Shown: piece by piece, positions 1 through 6,711 of the stretch | How the letters are laid out: each line of letters begins with the position of its first letter | Numbering within the stretch: position 1 is the first letter of the stretch | Assembly: GCA_002353215.1 (NCBI GenBank) | Contig: DEJD01000063.1 | Span: forward strand, 10,852 to 25,513 | Length of the DNA: 14,662 nucleotides | From: Prevotellaceae bacterium UBA2757 | GTDB taxonomy: Bacteria; Bacteroidota; Bacteroidia; Bacteroidales; Bacteroidaceae | Reading direction: 5' to 3' | Made by a program: the position numbers and the translations under genes | Notes under the pieces: generated by a model | What the model saw: the letters and a program-made list of their open reading frames with translations, nothing else | The model's database searches: none | Told to the model about the DNA's origin: nothing

Positions 1-420
1 AAGCAGAGCGATTTGCTGGGACCTGTGAAACAGACTGTTACCATAATAAACGCAGGAACCCAACATAATGTGGTTCCTGCAGAATGTACTTTTACTATTG
101 ACGTACGCAGTAATGAATTCTACTCAAACGAAGAGATATTCGACTATTTCCAAAAGAACCTGAAATCGGAATTGAAGGCAAGAAGTTTCCGTCTGAGTTC
201 ATCGCATATTCCAGAAGACCACCCATTCGTTGTGCGTTGCGTGAAGAAAGGACTAAAACCATTTGGCAGCCCAACCCTGAGTGACCAGGCTCTGATGAAA
301 TTTCCATCTATGAAACTTGGCCCGGGTGAATCGGCACGTTCACATACCGCCGATGAATTCATAAAAATAAGTGAGATAGACGGAGCAATAAGACTCTACA
401 AGGAGTTATTGAATGATTAA
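1..420 (+). CDS. M20 family metallo-deacylase (ArgE/DapE type), C-terminal part
   Basis: The 5' end is cut by the window edge; the frame is open from base 1 and ends at TAA 418-420. The visible ~139 residues hold the end of the dimerisation (lid) domain, with the stretch NAGTQHNVVPAECTFTIDVR, typical of M20 peptidases, followed by the closing part of the catalytic domain. Near the end, GPGESARSHTADEF carries the His expected to bind the second zinc in this family. Family members hydrolyse N-acyl amino acids such as N-acetyl- or N-succinyl-ornithine/citrulline and N-succinyl-diaminopimelate. The GPG-S-RSHTA-E ending resembles the Bacteroidota enzymes annotated as acetylornithine/acylcitrulline deacylase in arginine synthesis, but that substrate is an inference from memory. 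It is the only + strand gene here, and its stop overlaps the stop of the convergent C10 protease gene by 4 bases. Confidence 0.88.
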   Translation, partial: KQSDLLGPVKQTVTIINAGTQHNVVPAECTFTIDVRSNEFYSNEEIFDYFQKNLKSELKARSFRLSSSHIPEDHPFVVRCVKKGLKPFGSPTLSDQALMKFPSMKLGPGESARSHTADEFIKISEIDGAIRLYKELLND

Positions 421-2177
421 CGGAAAACGTATTTCTTTCCGTTACGGATATAAATGCCCTTTCCTGGTTGTGATACACGATTGCCTGTAAGAGTGTACCA
501 TGCATCATCACCAGAAGAATTCTCTTGCTTATGAGCAGATGTGATTTCAACATTTTCTATACCAGTAGCTACAGGAGGGTCGGCAACGAATGTAACCGTA
601 CCACTTGGAGCACTCGATGAAACTGTCACAGTCCAACTTTCCGTATTCCCGTATTTTGCAGGTAGCGGATAGATTGTACCATCTGAGTCCTTCATTACCA
701 TTCGCATGGTGTATGTACCAGCAGTCATAGAACGCGGGAAAGTAGGCGAATAGCAGGAGACATTTATGTAGTAATAACCCAGATTGATCTTTGCATTAAT
801 ATTATCCAGTTTCAGTTCGCCATTAGAGTCATATACTGCAAGACCGACTTCGCCATCGAAAAAGCAATCGTAATTAAAAATGGTATCGATAACCACCTTA
901 AGATTTTCGCCTTTGGATATTGATGTCCTATCGAGAGTTAGTTTACAGCCAAATATCGTAGGTTGGTAGCCAAAATCCTCTTCAGTTGGTTGAACACCTA
1001 ACACAGCGTTTTGATTAAAAACAAAGTTACCCATGTTAGTTAATGCTGGTTTAAGCACTGAAATGGCATAATACCCATTATCCTTCCCTTGCCACCCCCA
1101 ATTCACATGAAACATATCAGTGGATGCATCATATCCGTCCAGAATAAATGAATGACCATTATCTTTTGTACTTATTGCATTAAAGATTACAGGTCTGCCA
1201 GCGGAAAGGTCATTGATTATCTCCTTCTGAAACTCCTCAACTCCTAAAACATCACGAAAGCGAAGCTTGGCATATTTATTGTATCCGAACTGATTAGCCA
1301 TAGCTCTTGGTATGTTTTCTTCATATGTACCAGAACCTCCTGATCCATCTGCATTCCATAACATATCAACGGCAACACCTATCTGATAACATATTTTGGC
1401 TATTTCATCAGCTTGACTCTGTGTGTATTCCCCATTTCTCATAACCCCGTCATCATCCCAATAGGAACCATATTCTTTAGCAATATTATCCCAGTTGTAT
1501 GTCTGTTCACTAAAGTTTACATATACATTGTCATAATTTATATCCGCATACGTTCCACCTTGGCCCCGGGATGGATATTTCCAGTAGTTCATCACCTGAG
1601 CAATAGACAAGGCGACACAACCTACTGAAGCCTTACCATGATAAGAAGAATACTGCCCCGAATAACTCACGGGCACCTGAGCATTGAACGGATAAACCTG
1701 CTGCCAATGGGTTTTGATTAATGGTGGTATGCTACTTGCAGACGTTAATAAGTTTCGATCAGATTCAACCGTAGTGATGCCATTCTCATCGTAATAATCC
1801 TTGGCTGCCTGCATTTCAGCAGAAAGAGTAGATAGGAGATGTGTCAGAGCAGCCGGTGCAGATTCAGTTGAGAACTGTCCTGTAGTACTATATCCAATAA
1901 CATCGCGGAAGCGGTCGTCACCACTCACGATGACATATCCGCTTCCATTCGATATATTCAGGATATAATAGTCAGCATTAGGACTGCTCATACCCTTTAC
2001 ATTGCTCTGTCCTTCCGTTCCGACTACGATAAAATCGTCATCTTCGCACACAACAAATCCGGCGGTTTGTCTTACAAAAGCAGCCGCAATGGCTTGTGCA
2101 TCACGCAAATCGCGCGATGACGGAAGTGCCGTAATGGTTATCAGGCACAGGCATAGCAGAGTAAAAGTTCTTTTCAA
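417..2177 (-). CDS. Secreted C10 (streptopain-like) cysteine protease
   Basis: A 586-residue preproprotease. Residues 1-19 form a signal peptide (MKRTFTLLCLCLITITALP). About 25-150 match the inhibitory pro-domain seen in streptopain relatives (GYVIVSGDDRFRDVIGYS). The catalytic domain has the nucleophile in GKASVGCVALSIAQVMNYWKY (Cys187) and the catalytic His in NGHSFILDGYD (His342), followed by FHVNWGWQGKDNGYY, whose Trp residues are characteristic of the family. Residues ~405-520 look like an Ig-type beta domain, and the tail (WYTLTGNRVSQPGKGIYI, then NGKKYVF) resembles the C-terminal tail of many secreted Prevotella proteins, possibly a secretion or anchoring signal. The start is TTG (2175-2177): no ATG lies upstream in frame, and the next ATG (Met63) would remove the signal peptide. 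It follows purA by 14 bases, so it may be read from the same transcript. Probable role: degradation of external protein. Confidence 0.92.
   Translation of the reverse strand: MKRTFTLLCLCLITITALPSSRDLRDAQAIAAAFVRQTAGFVVCEDDDFIVVGTEGQSNVKGMSSPNADYYILNISNGSGYVIVSGDDRFRDVIGYSTTGQFSTESAPAALTHLLSTLSAEMQAAKDYYDENGITTVESDRNLLTSASSIPPLIKTHWQQVYPFNAQVPVSYSGQYSSYHGKASVGCVALSIAQVMNYWKYPSRGQGGTYADINYDNVYVNFSEQTYNWDNIAKEYGSYWDDDGVMRNGEYTQSQADEIAKICYQIGVAVDMLWNADGSGGSGTYEENIPRAMANQFGYNKYAKLRFRDVLGVEEFQKEIINDLSAGRPVIFNAISTKDNGHSFILDGYDASTDMFHVNWGWQGKDNGYYAISVLKPALTNMGNFVFNQNAVLGVQPTEEDFGYQPTIFGCKLTLDRTSISKGENLKVVIDTIFNYDCFFDGEVGLAVYDSNGELKLDNINAKINLGYYYINVSCYSPTFPRSMTAGTYTMRMVMKDSDGTIYPLPAKYGNTESWTVTVSSSAPSGTVTFVADPPVATGIENVEITSAHKQENSSGDDAWYTLTGNRVSQPGKGIYIRNGKKYVFR
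418..444. repeat. Perfect 9-bp inverted repeat at the convergent gene ends
   Basis: TAACGGAAA (418-426) and TTTCCGTTA (436-444) are perfect reverse complements separated by a 9-base loop. The left arm begins with the TAA stop of the M20 gene, and the whole hairpin lies inside the last codons of the opposing C10 protease gene. Because the two genes overlap, any terminator for either must sit inside the other's coding sequence, and this is the only obvious stem here. It is only one-third GC and no T-run follows on either strand, so it is a weak candidate for a bidirectional terminator or transcript-end stabiliser. Confidence 0.4.
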
Positions 2178-2191
2178 GAGTGAAAATAATA

Positions 2192-3463
2192 TTACTTGCG
2201 TTCAATAGTCTGTTCGCGGTCAGGACCTACACTGACAATAGTGATAGGAGTTTCGAGTTCTTTCTCGAGGAATGCGATATAATCGCTGAAAGCCTTTGGG
2301 AACTGCGACTCGCTGGTAATCTTGGTCAGGTCTGTATTCCATCCTGGGAGTTCTTCATAAACTGGTTCAACAGTGCCGTCACTGATGTCATAAGGGAAGT
2401 CGCGAGTGACTGTTCCGTCGTTCAGTTTATATGCAGTACATGCCTTGATAGTCTTGAATCCATCGAGGACATCGCTCTTCATCATAATCAGTTTTGTAAC
2501 ACCGCTTACCATGATAGCATAACGGAGTGCGACGAGGTCGATCCACCCGCAACGGCGTTCACGTCCTGTTACAGCACCATACTCATGACCGATATTACGG
2601 ATTGTATTTCCGGTTTCATCGAAGAGTTCTGTTGGGAACGGACCTGCGCCCACACGTGTGCAGTATGCCTTGATGATACCGAATACATCACCAATCTTAT
2701 TAGGACCGATACCAAGACCTATACAAGCACCGGCACAGATTGTATTTGAAGAAGTGACGAATGGGTATGAACCGAAATCGACGTCGAGCATAGTACCTTG
2801 AGCACCTTCACAAAGTACGCTCTTACCGGCCTTCAACAGTTTGTTGATTTCATGTTCGCTGTCAACGAGTGGGAACTGCTTCAGGTATTCAATACCTTCC
2901 ATCCACTTCTTCTCAACCTCAGTAATGTCATAATCTGTGTAGTTCAGTGACTTGAGGATGCTCTCATGACGAGCCTTGTGTTCAGCATATTTCTTCTCAA
3001 AATCGCAAAGGATATCGCCTACACGAAGTCCGTTACGACTGGTCTTATCAGTGTATGTAGGACCGATACCTTTTCCAGTAGTACCTACCTTGTTCTTACC
3101 CTTTGCAGCCTCGTATGCAGCATCGAGCAGACGATGGGTTGGCATGATAAGATGTGCCTTCTTTGAGATGTGCAGACGTCCGTGGAGTGAGTGTCCGCTC
3201 TTCTCCAAGTCTTTAGCCTCATCCATGAAAAGGTCTGGAGCCAATACTACACCATTACCTATAATATTTACCTTATCACCTTGGAATATGCCGGAAGGTA
3301 TAGAACGCAATACGTATTTCTGTCCTTCGAACTCCAATGTATGTCCTGCATTAGGACCACCCTGGAATCGAGCTACGACATCATAGCGTGGGGTTAATAC
3401 GTCAACTACCTTTCCCTTGCCTTCGTCTCCCCATTGGAGACCTAAAAGTACATCAACTTTCAT
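2192..3463 (-). CDS. purA: Adenylosuccinate synthetase
   Basis: A 423-residue full-length enzyme that joins IMP and aspartate using GTP to give adenylosuccinate, the first step from IMP to AMP, in the cytoplasm. Motifs in order: the P-loop-like QWGDEGKGK with Asp13; FQGGPNAGHT with His41 (these two residues fall at the same numbers as the catalytic pair of E. coli PurA); TGKGIGPTYTDK; CEGAQGTMLDVDFGSYPFVT; TGRERRCGWIDLVALRYA; KSDVLDGF for the guanine pocket region; and VSVGPDREQTI near the C-terminus. The ATG at 3461-3463 follows the Fur-family gene by 9 bases, so both are probably read from the promoter at 4045-4076. Nothing suggests damage or unusual composition. Confidence 0.98.
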   Translation of the reverse strand: MKVDVLLGLQWGDEGKGKVVDVLTPRYDVVARFQGGPNAGHTLEFEGQKYVLRSIPSGIFQGDKVNIIGNGVVLAPDLFMDEAKDLEKSGHSLHGRLHISKKAHLIMPTHRLLDAAYEAAKGKNKVGTTGKGIGPTYTDKTSRNGLRVGDILCDFEKKYAEHKARHESILKSLNYTDYDITEVEKKWMEGIEYLKQFPLVDSEHEINKLLKAGKSVLCEGAQGTMLDVDFGSYPFVTSSNTICAGACIGLGIGPNKIGDVFGIIKAYCTRVGAGPFPTELFDETGNTIRNIGHEYGAVTGRERRCGWIDLVALRYAIMVSGVTKLIMMKSDVLDGFKTIKACTAYKLNDGTVTRDFPYDISDGTVEPVYEELPGWNTDLTKITSESQFPKAFSDYIAFLEKELETPITIVSVGPDREQTIERK

Positions 3464-3472
3464 CTGTTTTAT

Positions 3473-4024
3473 TTATTTAATATTATTAATCCATTTTGCA
3501 GCTTCGCTCAGTTCTGTATCGATACGGGCAAAGCGTTTTTCTTCGCGAGTCATTTTTGCTTCTTTCTCCTTCTCCATCTTCTTCTTTAGACGATATAACT
3601 TCGCTGCGCATGCATCACACAAACCATATATATATAACGAACTGCTAATCTTTTTGAAGCGGGGTGTACGGCATTCAGAAGCGACCTCAAACACCTTTTT
3701 ACCCTTCATGTTCCATATCTTATGGCAGCCCTTACATATATAATGATGATGCGGCTCGACCTTGTAGGCATTCTCATAAAGAGTTCTGCCGTTTACTTGG
3801 TGACTATATACCAGTCCGACCTCGTCAAACAAGTTCATAGTACTGAATACTGTAGCTCTGCTTATCGGGCTTTTTTCCGGTAACATGGCATATATCTCAT
3901 CTGCACTGTGATGACCTTCCATGTTCAACACAGTATCCAAGACAATATGACGTTCAGGGGTTTTTCGCTTTCCCTGTTCCTCAATATAACTGTCAAGAAT
4001 ATCTTTAGCAGACTTTTCCATCAT
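3473..4024 (-). CDS. Fur-family metal-dependent transcriptional regulator
   Basis: A 183-residue Fur-family protein. Residues ~15-85 form the winged helix (KRKTPERHIVLDTVL, then ISRATVFSTMNLFDEVGLV). The dimerisation part carries PHHHYICKGC (His92-94, Cys97, Cys100) and a second CxxC, CDAC (Cys136/139), a probable structural zinc site. Members bind Fe, Zn, Mn or haem and repress uptake or stress genes; which metal is sensed here (Fur, Zur or PerR type) cannot be told by eye. It is longer than the usual ~140-160 residues because of a Lys/Glu-rich helical tail (~142-183). Two ATG codons lie in tandem (4022-4024 and 4019-4021). It sits directly upstream of purA and about 20 bases downstream of a strong promoter match, so it probably leads the fur-purA transcript. 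Confidence 0.93.
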   Translation of the reverse strand: MMEKSAKDILDSYIEEQGKRKTPERHIVLDTVLNMEGHHSADEIYAMLPEKSPISRATVFSTMNLFDEVGLVYSHQVNGRTLYENAYKVEPHHHYICKGCHKIWNMKGKKVFEVASECRTPRFKKISSSLYIYGLCDACAAKLYRLKKKMEKEKEAKMTREEKRFARIDTELSEAAKWINNIK

Positions 4025-4044
4025 TCTATTTTCGAAATGCAGCG

Positions 4045-4076
4045 CAAAATTATGCCTTTTTGACTGTTAGAACAAA
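4045..4076 (-). promoter_or_regulatory. Bacteroidota-type promoter for the Fur-family gene and purA
   Basis: On the - strand, TTTG (complement of 4073-4076) is followed after exactly 20 bases by TAATTTTG (complement of 4045-4052). This fits the Bacteroidota housekeeping promoter pattern, TTTG, 19-21 bases, then TAnnTTTG, with no mismatch. The -7 element lies 20 bases before the first ATG of the Fur-family gene, giving a short leader. The -33 element lies inside the last codons of the AlkD-like gene, so the promoter overlaps the end of the upstream gene. Assignment rests on the pattern and position only. Confidence 0.72.
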
Positions 4077-4660
4077 TAATCAGCGAGTTTTTTAGCTTTG
4101 TTCATATTATCGTCAGACCGACTGGCAAATATCTGCAGTGTCTTTACTGCAGCCTTGCTCAGATTGCCGTCAATGGCATTTATGTCGCATGCCAACTGGT
4201 CGAGCAATTCTTCAGCAGATCTTTGACTCATTTCTCCCATCCTCAACACATGGCACATAGTGAAGTAGCCAGTAATCTGAAGCACCGTATTATCAGCAGA
4301 AATCCACTCAAATGCCTTACTGCTGGCATATGGAAGTCTCCGCATGAGGTTCAGGGCAAAGATTTGTGCCATTTCAACGGTTCTTATTTCTGAAACCCAT
4401 ATGTCGCAGAGTTCCTCATCGAACTCCTTTGCAGGCATCAGAATGGTGGCAAGAATCTTGCATTCACGGACGCTTTCGTGCCACAAAGCCTGAGCTAACC
4501 GACGTTCAGAGGGGAACTCACTTGCTATTTGCTGTATTCTGGGCAATTCGATACCAAAATTCACTCGATAGTCATCTGTCTGCCTCATAGCAGCAGATGC
4601 TACGCCGTTCATATTGGCACGAAGTTCCTTTTTTATTTCGATAATTACCTCGTTATTCAT
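4067..4660 (-). CDS. AlkD-like HEAT-repeat protein (DNA alkylation repair family)
   Basis: A 197-residue, mostly helical protein without signal peptide. The N-terminal part (MRQTDDYRVNFGIELPRIQQ, then LAQALWHESVRECKILATILM) follows the pattern of the AlkD family, HEAT-like-repeat proteins that include DNA glycosylases removing alkylated purines. It is shorter than the ~235-residue AlkD of Bacillus cereus. The Trp-x-Arg-Arg-type motif of active AlkD enzymes is not evident: the comparable stretch appears to be ISADNTVLQITGYFTM, so catalytic activity is doubtful. The ATG lies 8 bases inside the end of the M49 peptidase gene, suggesting translational coupling. The family call is moderately firm; the function is not. 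Confidence 0.72.
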   Translation of the reverse strand: MNNEVIIEIKKELRANMNGVASAAMRQTDDYRVNFGIELPRIQQIASEFPSERRLAQALWHESVRECKILATILMPAKEFDEELCDIWVSEIRTVEMAQIFALNLMRRLPYASSKAFEWISADNTVLQITGYFTMCHVLRMGEMSQRSAEELLDQLACDINAIDGNLSKAAVKTLQIFASRSDDNMNKAKKLADYLF

Positions 4661-6701
4661 TTACAAGAGGCAAAGCCGAATACTTGGTTGAGTAACGTAG
4701 CATCTGTTCTGCATAACCCTCAGAATATGATACTTTCACGTCGGTAATATTACCTTTCTTGTCCTTCACTGCCGTATATTTAGGATTGATAAATCCTTTA
4801 TATGGAGCGATGTTGAGTTTTGCATATCGTTCAAGCACTTCCTTGTGTAGAGCAGGGTCAACTTTTACTCCATATTCCTCTACCAGAGCCTGTGCAGCCT
4901 TATAGTCGCCTGTTGACTTGATGCGTTGTATCTCAGCGAGCAGTTTACCGAAGAGAACACGCAACTTCTCATAGTCGTTAATTCTCAGGTAAGTCTTTCC
5001 GTTCACCTTCACCAGTTCACATACGTTATCTGCCTTTCCGTGTTCGAAAGTCCAATGGGCAATTAGCGCACGATTACGCATATGAGCCTCTTCCAGATTC
5101 TTTCCTGGTTGTATTCTTACCAACTGAGTCATAAGTCCGTTTTGCATTTGAGCATAGTAACCGGCCTTATATGCGTCTGGACTTGGCACGAGACCCAGTT
5201 CTACCAGTTTTGCATCTGGCAGATAATACAGGGCAAAGAGGTCTGCACGAGCTTCTTCAATAGTACTTCCGTATGCTTTCAACGAATCTGGATCTACTCC
5301 GTCAAGGAGTTTTCCAGAACCGTGTCCAAGACATTCGTGTAAGTCGGTATGCAAATCATCGCATACATCAGCATATTTCTCGAGCAAATCCTTATCTTTA
5401 TCAGAAAGCACGAATTCATTTCTCATTCCATTACCTTTTGCTGCCTGGTTGTATGCAAAAGTGATATTACCGATTGTCACAGACTTTGAACCATGTTCCC
5501 TTCTAATCCAATTGGAATTCGGGAGGTTGATACCTATAGCTGTTGAAGGATATAGATCACCAGCCAACAGGGCTGCATTGATAACCTTCGCACTCACACC
5601 TTTCACTTTCTCTTTCTTGAAAGCCTTATCTACAGGACTATGGTCTTCAAACCACTGTGCATTATTACTCAGTGTCTCTGTACGTTTAGTGGCAACGAGA
5701 TCCTTGAAATTCACAAGACCTTCCCATGAGCATTTCAAACCGAGAGGATCTCCGTAACACTCGATGAAACCGTTTACAAAGTCAATAACAGGTTCTGTAT
5801 TCTGTGCCCATGCAATGCTATAGTCATCGAATGTTTTCAAGTCACCGGTTCTATAGTATTTTACGAGCAAGTCGATTACCTCTTTCTGTTTTTCATCTTC
5901 TGCATATTCACGCGCGAGCAACAGATTATCAACGATATTCCTGATAGCAGCGCCATAAAGTCCATTGACAATCCACTTCTTTTCATATATCTTTCCAGAG
6001 GCATCTTTCACCAATCGGGAGTTCATTCCATACATAACAGGACGCAAGGCATCACCTTCAGCTTTTTGTTTTTCGTAGAAAGCCTCAGCCTCAGCCTGGG
6101 TGACACCTTCGTAATAGTTGGATGCGGATGTCTTTATCAGATCTACACCTTCAGCCAGATTGATTCGTTTCTGGAGGATATTAGGATTGAAGATTGCATC
6201 GCACACTTCTTGCAACAATGCATCCAGTCCCCCTGGTACATCTTTGAATGAATCTGCACAGTCATGTACTCTGCGCATAAACCATGAAGAGGAGAATCCT
6301 GGAACGAACTTATCACAAGCATAATGATGGTGAATGCCATTGCTGAACCATACCCTCTTCAGATATGTCTCGAAAGCGTTGAATTGGTTTTTGTCATCCT
6401 CATTGCCTGTACGTACACGGCTCTCTGACTTATATACTTCCTCAAGTACACGACGGACGCGCAGGTTATACTTGCAATTCTGATCCCACAAAATATCACG
6501 TCCCCACAATGCTGCTTCCTGCAAATAATAGATAAATGTCTTCTGTTTCAGACTCAACTTCTCAAAGCCATCCACCCTATATCTCAACATCTGCAAATCA
6601 GCAAACCGCTCATCTACATAATTAAACTTATCAGCTGCAGCGGCATTTGCTGTTGCACCTGTCATCATCGCTGTTATAATCATAACTTTTATATCAAACA
6701 T
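4653..6701 (-). CDS. M49 family zinc peptidase (dipeptidyl peptidase III)
   Basis: A 682-residue metallopeptidase, close in length to Bacteroides DPP III. The zinc motif HECLGH spans residues 455-460 (two His ligands and the catalytic Glu), and IEEARADLFALYY supplies the third ligand, probably Glu483. The same HECLGH variant, in place of HELLGH of the human enzyme, is known from Bacteroides thetaiotaomicron DPP III. NGIHHHY (~122-128) and GINLPNSNWIR (~390-400) also fit the family. The enzyme removes dipeptides from the N-terminus of short peptides. The first ~23 residues are hydrophobic and Ala-rich (ending ANAAAADKF), suggesting a signal peptide and periplasmic location, though the positive charge at the N-end is weak. 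It starts 10 bases after the receptor gene and overlaps the AlkD-like gene by 8 bases, so it probably belongs to the same long transcript. Confidence 0.93.
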   Translation of the reverse strand: MFDIKVMIITAMMTGATANAAAADKFNYVDERFADLQMLRYRVDGFEKLSLKQKTFIYYLQEAALWGRDILWDQNCKYNLRVRRVLEEVYKSESRVRTGNEDDKNQFNAFETYLKRVWFSNGIHHHYACDKFVPGFSSSWFMRRVHDCADSFKDVPGGLDALLQEVCDAIFNPNILQKRINLAEGVDLIKTSASNYYEGVTQAEAEAFYEKQKAEGDALRPVMYGMNSRLVKDASGKIYEKKWIVNGLYGAAIRNIVDNLLLAREYAEDEKQKEVIDLLVKYYRTGDLKTFDDYSIAWAQNTEPVIDFVNGFIECYGDPLGLKCSWEGLVNFKDLVATKRTETLSNNAQWFEDHSPVDKAFKKEKVKGVSAKVINAALLAGDLYPSTAIGINLPNSNWIRREHGSKSVTIGNITFAYNQAAKGNGMRNEFVLSDKDKDLLEKYADVCDDLHTDLHECLGHGSGKLLDGVDPDSLKAYGSTIEEARADLFALYYLPDAKLVELGLVPSPDAYKAGYYAQMQNGLMTQLVRIQPGKNLEEAHMRNRALIAHWTFEHGKADNVCELVKVNGKTYLRINDYEKLRVLFGKLLAEIQRIKSTGDYKAAQALVEEYGVKVDPALHKEVLERYAKLNIAPYKGFINPKYTAVKDKKGNITDVKVSYSEGYAEQMLRYSTKYSALPLVNE

Positions 6702-6711
6702 AATGTATAAA

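Noticed and set aside
2180..2749. Long + strand open frame (189 residues) opposite purA
   Set aside because: It lies wholly antisense to the clear purA coding sequence, has no recognisable domain and reflects the codon use of purA.
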